Shown in pieces: positions 14,289-20,625 of a stretch of 20,625 nt of DNA (positions within the stretch are counted from its first letter, which is position 1; every line of letters begins with the position of its first letter). The notes under the pieces were generated by a model, which saw only the letters and a list, made by a program, of their open reading frames with translations, was not told the DNA's origin and did not search any database. A program made the translations under genes and the position numbers. The stretch is from Porphyromonadaceae bacterium UBA7572 (GTDB lineage Bacteria > Bacteroidota > Bacteroidia > Bacteroidales > Muribaculaceae): NCBI GenBank assembly GCA_002476625.1, contig DLLC01000062.1, forward strand, positions 1 through 20,625, given 5' to 3'.

Positions 14289-15788
14289 ATGAAACTGAGT
14301 GAGTTGCTGAAAGATGTGGAGGTGCTGCAAACCGTGGGCGGCACGGATGTGGAGGTACAAGGTATCCAATTCGATTCGCGCCGTGTGGGGGACGGCGATG
14401 TGTTCGTAGCCCAACGCGGCACCACCGTGGACGGACATACATTCATTGCCCAATGCGTGGAGAAAGGTGCGAGAGCGGTAGTGCTGGAAGACAGCACCTA
14501 TCTGCCCGGGGAATTAAAAATGAAGAATGAAGAATTAAGAATTGCAAGTCAAGATACCACCTATGTACTGGTGCGCAGTAGTGATGAGGCATTGGGCAGA
14601 ATGGCGCACACGTGGTACGGCGAGCCGAGCAAGCACCTGCACTTGGTAGGTGTTACGGGCACCAATGGCAAGACCACCACCGCCACCCTCCTCTACCGCC
14701 TGACCCGAGCCCTCGGACACAAGGCAGGGCTCCTCTCCACGGTCATCAACTACGTGGACGACCAACCCGTCGAGGCTACGCACACCACCCCGGATGCGCT
14801 GGAACTCAATGCCTTACTCGCCCGCATGGTCTCCGCCGGCTGCGAGTACGCCTTCATGGAGGTCAGCAGCCACGCCATCGCACAGGAGCGCATCGCGGGC
14901 TTGCAGTTCGCGGGGGCATTGTTCACCAACCTCACACGCGACCACCTCGACTTCCACAAAACCGTGGAAGCCTACATTAAAGCCAAGAAAATGTTTTTCG
15001 ACGGCCTGCCGACAGAAGCCTTTGCGCTCATCAACGCCGACGACAAGGTGGGCAGCGTGATGGTGCAGAACTGCAAGGCCAAGACCTACTCCTACTCGCT
15101 CCGCACCATGGCCGACTTCAAGGCACAGGTGATAGAGGAGCGCCTCGACGGCACCACCATCACCCTCAACGGACAGGAGCTTGAAGTACTGTTCACCGGG
15201 CGGTTCAACGTCTACAACCTCGCCAGTGTGTATGGAGCGGCACTGCTGCTCGGATTCAGCAAAGACGAGGTGCTCGTGAAAATCAGTATGCTCCACCCCG
15301 TGGCGGGCCGCTTCCAAACCATGCGCTCGCCCCGCGGCTATGTGGCTGTGGTGGACTATGCGCACACCCCCGACGCACTGGTGAACGTGCTCACCGCCAT
15401 TAACGATGTGGTGTGCGGCAAGGGCCAGATAATCACCGTGTGTGGCTGCGGCGGCGACCGCGACCACGGAAAGCGCCCGATGATGGCGGCAGAAGCCGCT
15501 GGCAGAAGCGACTTGGTGATTCTCACAAGCGACAATCCCCGAAGTGAGGACCCCGAAGAAATCCTGCGCCAAATGGAGGCAGGGCTCGACGAGACAGGAC
15601 GCAGCCGCACGCTGAAAATCACCGACCGCCGCGAGGCCATCAGGGCGGCTTGCCGCATGGCAAAGAAAGGCGATGTGGTGCTGGTGGCCGGCAAGGGACA
15701 CGAAACGTATCAAGAGATAAAAGGCGTGAAGCACCATTTCGACGACCGTGAGGTGCTTGCCGACATATTTAAAGAAGAAGAAAAATAA
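14289..15788 (+). CDS. murE: MurE, UDP-MurNAc-L-Ala-D-Glu:meso-DAP ligase, with a repeat-derived insertion
   Basis: MurE adds the third amino acid to the UDP-MurNAc dipeptide in the cytoplasm, using ATP. Of 499 residues, the N-terminal domain covers about 1-105, the central ATPase domain has GVTGTNGKTTT (121-131) and EVSSHAIAQERI (191-202), and the C-terminal domain has the motif DNPRSEDP (415-422). DNPR is the known signature for meso-diaminopimelate rather than lysine. Residues 75-89 (ELKMKNEELRIASQD) have no counterpart in typical MurE and are encoded by half of the AT-rich palindromic element, in frame, between the N-terminal and central domains. The same peptide reading appears in the open frame before ftsI, which shows the common origin. 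Confidence 0.96.
   Translation: MKLSELLKDVEVLQTVGGTDVEVQGIQFDSRRVGDGDVFVAQRGTTVDGHTFIAQCVEKGARAVVLEDSTYLPGELKMKNEELRIASQDTTYVLVRSSDEALGRMAHTWYGEPSKHLHLVGVTGTNGKTTTATLLYRLTRALGHKAGLLSTVINYVDDQPVEATHTTPDALELNALLARMVSAGCEYAFMEVSSHAIAQERIAGLQFAGALFTNLTRDHLDFHKTVEAYIKAKKMFFDGLPTEAFALINADDKVGSVMVQNCKAKTYSYSLRTMADFKAQVIEERLDGTTITLNGQELEVLFTGRFNVYNLASVYGAALLLGFSKDEVLVKISMLHPVAGRFQTMRSPRGYVAVVDYAHTPDALVNVLTAINDVVCGKGQIITVCGCGGDRDHGKRPMMAAEAAGRSDLVILTSDNPRSEDPEEILRQMEAGLDETGRSRTLKITDRREAIRAACRMAKKGDVVLVAGKGHETYQEIKGVKHHFDDREVLADIFKEEEK
14511..14549 (+). repeat. half copy of the AT-rich element, in frame inside murE
   Basis: GAATTAAAAATGAAGAATGA and the following AGAATTAAGAATTGCAAGTC match the left arm and start of the centre of the full copy before ftsI, with only a few changes. 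The right arm is absent. It encodes ELKMKNEELRIAS within murE. Confidence 0.85.
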
Positions 15789-15796
15789 TGGCATGA

Positions 15797-15825
15797 GCGG
15801 TGGCGGCTCAAAAGAGCACCGCCGT
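15797..15825 (+). other. strong hairpin between murE and mraY
   Basis: GCGGTGG, a two-base bulge, GCTC, loop AAAA, GAGC, a one-base bulge and CCGCCGT form an 11-bp GC-rich stem. It begins about 8 bp after the murE stop and is not followed by a T-run, so it is more likely an mRNA processing or stability element, or an attenuator, than a terminator. Confidence 0.6.
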
Positions 15826-15860
15826 CACGCATAATAATTGATAATTTCTAAAGAAAAGAT

Positions 15861-17120
15861 ATGCTTTATCACTTATTTCACGCATTAGAGGAATACGACG
15901 TGCCAGGCGCACGACTATTCGACTACATCACCTTCCGCTCAGGCCTCGCCCTGGTGCTGTCGCTGTTCATCTCCATAGTGTTCGGGCGCAAAATCATTGA
16001 GCGCCTACAGCTGATGCAGGTGGGCGAAATCGTGCGCAACCTTGGCTTACAGGGCCAACTCGAGAAGAAGGGCACACCCACCATGGGCGGTATCATCATC
16101 ATCATCGCCATCCTGATACCCTGCCTGCTCCTCGGAAAACTCAACAACGTGTATATGCTGCTCATGATCGTGGCCACCATCTGGTGCGGCGCGCTCGGAT
16201 TTGCCGACGACTACCTGAAGATAGCGCGGCACAACAAGGAGGGCATGAAGGGCAAGTTCAAGATCATAGGCCAAGTGGGCCTGGGACTGATTGTGGGCCT
16301 CACCATGTACCTCTCCCCCACCATCGTTATCAACGAGAACGTGGCGGTGGAGAACCCGCAGACCAGCGAGATGGTGGTGAAGCACAAAACCGAAACGGTG
16401 AAATCGACCAAGACCACCATTCCATTCGTCAAGAACCACAACTTCGACTACGCCATGCTCACCAAATGGATGGGCGACCATGCGCAGACCGGCGGATGGA
16501 TAGTGTTTATCCTCGTCACTATTTTCGTGGTGGCGGCAGTAAGCAACGGCGCCAACCTCACCGACGGTCTCGACGGACTGGCGGCGGGAACCTCTGCCAT
16601 CATAGGCGTGGCACTCGCCATCATGTGCTACCTTGGAGGCAACGTCATCTACTCGTCGTACCTCAACATCATGTACATACCACAAAGCTCCGAGCTGGTG
16701 GTGTATGCGGCTGCGTTTATCGGCGCCACCGTGGGATTTCTGTGGTACAACTCTTTTCCCGCGCAAGTGTTTATGGGCGACACCGGCAGCCTCTGCCTCG
16801 GTGGCATTATCGCCGTGTTTGCCATCCTCATCCGCAAGGAGCTACTCATCCCCATCCTGTGCCTCACCTTCTTCATGGAAGACATATCGGTGATGCTCCA
16901 GGTGGCATACTTCAAGTACACCAAGAAAAAGACCGGCGAAGGTAAGCGCATCTTCAAGATGACCCCGCTCCACCACCACTTCCAGGTGCCGGCAGGCAAG
17001 GTGGACGCCCTGTGGCAAAAGCCCACCAATGCCATACCGGAATCGAAAATCGTGATGCGGTTCTTCCTCGTGGCCATTTTCTTGGCAGTGATTACATTCG
17101 TGACATTAAAGGTTCGTTAA
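15861..17120 (+). CDS. mraY: MraY, phospho-MurNAc-pentapeptide translocase
   Basis: MraY transfers phospho-MurNAc-pentapeptide to undecaprenyl phosphate and makes lipid I in the inner membrane. The 419-residue protein has about ten hydrophobic spans. Conserved sites are all present: KKGTPTMGG near residue 70, FADDYLKIARHN near 113, NGANLTDGLDGLAAG near 230, QVFMGDTGSLCLGG near 300, and MTPLHHHFQ near 370, which together carry the catalytic aspartates and the histidine cluster. A charged loop of about 35 residues (around 155-195) between spans makes it longer than the E. coli protein (360), as is usual in Bacteroidota. It follows murE by 72 bp with a hairpin in the gap. Confidence 0.97.
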   Translation: MLYHLFHALEEYDVPGARLFDYITFRSGLALVLSLFISIVFGRKIIERLQLMQVGEIVRNLGLQGQLEKKGTPTMGGIIIIIAILIPCLLLGKLNNVYMLLMIVATIWCGALGFADDYLKIARHNKEGMKGKFKIIGQVGLGLIVGLTMYLSPTIVINENVAVENPQTSEMVVKHKTETVKSTKTTIPFVKNHNFDYAMLTKWMGDHAQTGGWIVFILVTIFVVAAVSNGANLTDGLDGLAAGTSAIIGVALAIMCYLGGNVIYSSYLNIMYIPQSSELVVYAAAFIGATVGFLWYNSFPAQVFMGDTGSLCLGGIIAVFAILIRKELLIPILCLTFFMEDISVMLQVAYFKYTKKKTGEGKRIFKMTPLHHHFQVPAGKVDALWQKPTNAIPESKIVMRFFLVAIFLAVITFVTLKVR

Positions 17121-17143
17121 AATCTCCATAAACAACAGAAATC

Positions 17144-18490
17144 ATGACAACTAATCGACGTATAGTAGTATTAGGCGGAGGCGAGAGCGGCGCAGGAGCC
17201 GCAGTGCTCGCCAAAGTGAAAGGTATGGACGTGTGGCTGAGCGACATGGGCACCATCGCGCCAAAATACAAACAGTTGCTCGACAAGTATGAAATTGCCT
17301 GGGAGGAAGGCCACCACACCGAAGAAAAGGTGCTTGCAGCCGACGAAATCATCAAGAGCCCTGGCATACCCTGCAATGCCCCCATGATTAAGAAGGCTAT
17401 GGCAAAAAACATTCCCGTGATTAGCGAGATAGAGTTTGCCGGCCGCTACACCGACGCTAAAATGGTGTGCATCACCGGCAGCAACGGCAAAACCACCACC
17501 ACTATGCTCACCTATCACATTCTGTCAAAGGCTGGGCTGAACGTGGGGCTGGCAGGCAACGTGGGCAACAGCCTGGCGCTGCAAGTGGCCACCGAGCACC
17601 ACGATGTGTATGTGATTGAGCTGAGCAGCTTCCAGCTCGACAACATGTACCAGTTCAAGGCCAACGTGGCAGTGCTGCTCAACATCACGCCCGACCACCT
17701 CGACCGCTACGACTACAAGATGGAGAACTACGCCGCAGCCAAGTTCCGCATTATGCAGAACCAGGACAAGAACGACGCCTTCATCTACTGGCAGGGCGAC
17801 CCCATCATCGACGCACAGCTCAAGCGCGTGCACACCGATGCCAAAGTGCTGCCATTCGACGCCACGCCCGACGAGAGCATGGCAGCATACCTCGACAGCG
17901 ACAACGTCATCAACTTCCATATCGACGGACGCAGCTGGAGCATACCACGCGCCGAACTGTCGCTGAAAGGACTGCACAACGTGTACAACTCCATGGCAGC
18001 CGGGCTGTCGGCTTCGTGCCTCGACATCAAGGACGACGTTATCCGCCGTGCCCTTGCCGACTTTGAGGCAGTGGAGCACCGCCTGGAATTTGTGCGCACA
18101 GTGGATGGCGTGACCTATATCAACGACTCCAAGGCCACCAACGTGAACGCCTGCTATTACGCCCTCGAGAGCATGACCACCCCCGTAGTGCTCATTCTCG
18201 GCGGCAAGGACAAGGGCAACGACTATGGCGAGCTGATGGAGTTTGTAAGCAAAAAAGTGCGCGCCATCGTGTGTCTTGGAGCCGACAACACCAAGATTCT
18301 CAACTTCTTCAAGGGGAAGGTGCCCGTAATCACCGAAACCCACAATATGAAAGACTGTCTCGCCAAGTGCAAAGAGCTGGCACACAAGGGCGACACCGTG
18401 CTACTCTCGCCATGCTGCGCAAGTTTCGACCTGTTCCGCAACATGGAGGACCGCGGCGAGCAGTTCAAGAATGGCGTGAACGCCTTTTAA
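17144..18490 (+). CDS. murD: MurD, UDP-MurNAc-L-Ala:D-Glu ligase
   Basis: MurD adds D-glutamate to UDP-MurNAc-L-Ala, the step before MurE. The 448-residue protein has the Rossmann-like UDP-binding N-terminus (RRIVVLGGGESGAGAA, 5-20), the ATP loop ITGSNGKTTTT (110-120), ELSSFQLDNM and NITPDHLDRYD in the central domain, and the C-terminal HRLEFV...INDSKATN block with LSPCCASFDLF near the end. All the Mur-ligase landmarks are in place and length is normal. It lies 23 bp after mraY, so the two are surely co-transcribed. It is cytoplasmic. Glycine and leucine codons here are mostly GGC and CTG/CTC. Confidence 0.97.
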   Translation: MTTNRRIVVLGGGESGAGAAVLAKVKGMDVWLSDMGTIAPKYKQLLDKYEIAWEEGHHTEEKVLAADEIIKSPGIPCNAPMIKKAMAKNIPVISEIEFAGRYTDAKMVCITGSNGKTTTTMLTYHILSKAGLNVGLAGNVGNSLALQVATEHHDVYVIELSSFQLDNMYQFKANVAVLLNITPDHLDRYDYKMENYAAAKFRIMQNQDKNDAFIYWQGDPIIDAQLKRVHTDAKVLPFDATPDESMAAYLDSDNVINFHIDGRSWSIPRAELSLKGLHNVYNSMAAGLSASCLDIKDDVIRRALADFEAVEHRLEFVRTVDGVTYINDSKATNVNACYYALESMTTPVVLILGGKDKGNDYGELMEFVSKKVRAIVCLGADNTKILNFFKGKVPVITETHNMKDCLAKCKELAHKGDTVLLSPCCASFDLFRNMEDRGEQFKNGVNAF

Positions 18491-18544
18491 TAAATTACGA
18501 CTATAAAAGGAATGTCCGCTTAGAGAAACGGCGCAAACCCACAT

Positions 18545-19912
18545 ATGAAACAAGACAAAGAAACGAAAATCGACAAAGCCTCACGTTACGAAGAGATGAC
18601 CCAGAAGTATGGCGACCCATGGATCTGGGGCATCTACTTCACGCTCGTGCTCATCTCTCTTGTGGAAACTTACAGCGCATCGAGTCGCGAAGTGGCCACA
18701 ATGGGCGTGTATATGCCCATCCTCAAGCACTGTTTCTACCTTTTGCTGGGTGGCGGCGTGCTGGCTGTGGTGCGTAAAATTCCCTACAACAACACATACT
18801 TCCTGTTTTGCATCACCGTGGGGCTGTTTTTACTTACACTCGGTTCGCTGCTGTATGTGCAGTTCTTTGGCGATATTCTGAATGGTGCACGCCGCTCATT
18901 CCGACTGTTCGGCATATCCATTCAGCCGTCGGAATTCGCAAAGCTATCGGCAGTGACGGCACTGTCTTATATTCTCTCCCGCACCCAGAAAGAGAATGGC
19001 GTAAGCAATACTGGCATGATACTCTGTGTGGTAGTGGTAGTACTGTTTGGTACTCTCACTTTCCAAAGTGGCCTCACCAACTTCTTGCTGCTGGTAGGCA
19101 TCAGTATCATCATGATGGTGGTGGGCGGCATTTCGCTGAAGAAGATTTCCATAGTGCTTGTAGCTTTTGCATTATTTGGCGGTGGATACAAGTATATCAA
19201 CAACCTAAACGAGAGCAAAGAGGAAACCATACAGCAGGCAGCGCAAAACGACCCACAAGTGGTGGATGAGGGCGAGGCCACTGAAAGCCTACAGACCCAC
19301 TCCAGAATAAATCGTCGCAGACTGAGAATTAAACGCCTAATGGACTGGTGGAACAACGATTCGCTCGTGTACCGACCCATCACCGATAAAAACTCGCAGG
19401 AAATGTTCTCGCGCATGGCACAGGCTCATGGTGGAGTCACAGGCGTGTTTTTCGGCAATTCGCGCGAAAGTAGCCGGCTGCCGCTGGCCTTTAGCGACTA
19501 TATCTTCTCCATCATCGTGGAAGACACCGGGCTCATTGGCGGCATCTTCGTGATACTGCTCTATTTAGTACTGCTCGCCCGCGCCTTGATGATAGCGCGC
19601 CGGTGCAGGCGCACACTGCCCACCCTCATCGTGATAGGCACCGCGTCGATGATTACGCTACAGGCGTTTTTCCACATGGCCATCAACACGGGCGTGTTTC
19701 CCGTGTCGGGACAGCCGTTGCCCCTAATCTCGAAAGGCGGCTCGTCGATCATAATTGTAAACTTCGCCTTCGCCATTCTGCTGAGCATCAGCCGCACCGT
19801 GGCAGGCTTAACTGATAAAAAGAACGCAACCAAAGAGGACCAGGAGCTGCCGGAAGATCTCCGCGCAGAGAATCCTTCTCTACTTATCAATTACACAAAT
19901 GTCTGGAAATAA
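18545..19912 (+). CDS. ftsW: FtsW, septal peptidoglycan glycosyltransferase (SEDS family)
   Basis: FtsW polymerises lipid II at the septum as the partner of FtsI. The 455-residue protein shows multiple membrane spans, the early ETYSASSRE segment, GARRSFRLFGISIQPSEFAKL near residue 118, the essential SEDS region FSDYIFSIIVEDTGLIGG around 316-333, and the late PLPLISKGGSS near 397. It is 50-70 residues longer than the E. coli protein; most of the excess is in a hydrophilic loop (about 218-275, rich in Glu, Gln and Arg) before the DKNSQEMFSRMAQAHGG segment. The start used gives a short basic/acidic N-terminus before the first span. Its end overlaps murG by 14 bp. Confidence 0.95.
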   Translation: MKQDKETKIDKASRYEEMTQKYGDPWIWGIYFTLVLISLVETYSASSREVATMGVYMPILKHCFYLLLGGGVLAVVRKIPYNNTYFLFCITVGLFLLTLGSLLYVQFFGDILNGARRSFRLFGISIQPSEFAKLSAVTALSYILSRTQKENGVSNTGMILCVVVVVLFGTLTFQSGLTNFLLLVGISIIMMVVGGISLKKISIVLVAFALFGGGYKYINNLNESKEETIQQAAQNDPQVVDEGEATESLQTHSRINRRRLRIKRLMDWWNNDSLVYRPITDKNSQEMFSRMAQAHGGVTGVFFGNSRESSRLPLAFSDYIFSIIVEDTGLIGGIFVILLYLVLLARALMIARRCRRTLPTLIVIGTASMITLQAFFHMAINTGVFPVSGQPLPLISKGGSSIIIVNFAFAILLSISRTVAGLTDKKNATKEDQELPEDLRAENPSLLINYTNVWK

Positions 19913-20625
19913 CAAACGTTTTCTCGTGAGCGGCGGTGGTACCGGCGGTCACATTTTTCCGGCTTTATCAATAGCCAATGAGATTCGCCGCAGATACCCT
20001 GAGGCCGAAATCCTGTTCGTGGGCGCAGAAGGGCGCATGGAAATGGAGCGCGTGCCGGCTGCCGGCTACAAAATCATCGGCCTGCCCGTGTGCGGCTTCG
20101 ACCGCAAGCACCTGATGCGCAACGTGAAGGTGCTGCTGAAACTGTGGAAGAGTATGCGCCTGGCAAAACGCATATTAAAAGAATTCAAACCCGATATTGC
20201 CATTGGCGTGGGCGGCTACGCCAGCGGACCGATGCTGAAAGAGGCGCAAAAGAAAGGCATACCCACTCTGCTTCAGGAGCAGAACTCCTACGCCGGGGTC
20301 ACCAACAAGCTCTTGGCGAAGAACGCCAAGTGCATCTGCGTGGCTTACGAGGGCATGGAGCGCTTCTTCCCGAAAGAGAAGATTGTGCTCACGGGCAACC
20401 CCGTGCGCCGAAACCTGCTGGAATGCGAGGCCTCACGCGAGGAAGCCAGAAAAGCGCTGGGCATCGACCCCGACAAGCTCACAGTGCTCATCATAGGCGG
20501 CAGCCTCGGTGCGCGCACTGTGAACGAAAGCATCATTGCCGGGCTGAAGAAGATTGGAGCGGCCGCCAGCGAGGCGCAAGTGCTGTGGCAAAGCGGCAAG
20601 CTCTACGACCAGCGGTGCAAAGGAG
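19899..20625 (+). CDS. murG: MurG, lipid II-forming GlcNAc transferase (3' end outside window)
   Basis: MurG adds GlcNAc to lipid I on the inner face of the membrane to make lipid II. The visible 242 residues begin MSGNNKRFLVSGGGTGGHIF, with the N-terminal glycine-rich GGGTGGH loop (12-18), followed by VGAEGRMEMERVPAAGY, IGVGGYASGP near 108-117, LLQEQNSYAGVTNKLLAK near 130-147, and TGNPVRRNLLE; IIGGSLGAR near 200 starts the C-terminal GT28 domain. The remaining third, including the UDP-GlcNAc-binding site, is cut off. The start overlaps the ftsW end, which suggests translational coupling. murC would be the expected next gene. Confidence 0.97.
   Translation, partial: MSGNNKRFLVSGGGTGGHIFPALSIANEIRRRYPEAEILFVGAEGRMEMERVPAAGYKIIGLPVCGFDRKHLMRNVKVLLKLWKSMRLAKRILKEFKPDIAIGVGGYASGPMLKEAQKKGIPTLLQEQNSYAGVTNKLLAKNAKCICVAYEGMERFFPKEKIVLTGNPVRRNLLECEASREEARKALGIDPDKLTVLIIGGSLGARTVNESIIAGLKKIGAAASEAQVLWQSGKLYDQRCKG

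Overview
The window reads as the chromosome of a member of the order Bacteroidales (phylum Bacteroidota). Three things point there: promoters of the TTTG-N20-TAnnTTTG type with no consistent Shine-Dalgarno sequences, BspA-like leucine-rich and Rhs-type secreted proteins, and protein sequences (MiaB, RsmH, MraY, SufB) of the kind found in Bacteroides and Prevotella. The genus cannot be named from the sequence alone.

Left part, minus strand (1-6757). A galactose block (galK, then galM) is followed by miaB, which makes ms2i6A in tRNA. Three AT-rich accessory genes follow closely: a short secreted protein with an Rhs-core tail and a JAB-like C-terminal domain, a secreted BspA-type LRR protein, and a secreted transglutaminase-like protein cut by the left edge. 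Overlaps and short gaps suggest one long transcript from a canonical promoter in front of galK. A small FlK-like hotdog thioesterase gene lies upstream of galK.

Middle part (6758-10285). Two tRNA genes diverge from back-to-back promoters. The minus-strand gene is tRNA-Leu(UAA), split between U34 and A35 by a 297-nt group I intron in the same place as the well-known cyanobacterial and plastid intron. This is the most striking feature of the window. The plus-strand gene is tRNA-Cys, followed by a hairpin, sufB (without sufC or sufD beside it) and an LD-carboxypeptidase.

Right part, plus strand (10175-20625). This is the division and cell-wall (dcw) cluster in the order mraZ, rsmH, ftsL, ftsI, murE, mraY, murD, ftsW, murG (cut by the right edge). 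It begins with a two-repeat TGGGG MraZ-type operator over the mraZ promoter. MurE, MraY, MurD and MurG are consecutive steps from UDP-MurNAc-dipeptide to lipid II, and RsmH, FtsL, FtsI and FtsW serve ribosome maturation and septal wall synthesis.

Short repeats are woven into this housekeeping DNA. An AT-rich palindromic element sits at the rsmH/ftsL, ftsL/ftsI and ftsI/murE junctions, and at each it overlaps or supplies the stop codon of the upstream gene. Half of the same element lies in frame inside murE. Two GC-rich palindromic insertions lie in frame inside rsmH. Other simple repeats supply the ends of galK and galM. Together with the tRNA intron, this suggests a genome that tolerates repeat insertion in or beside essential genes.
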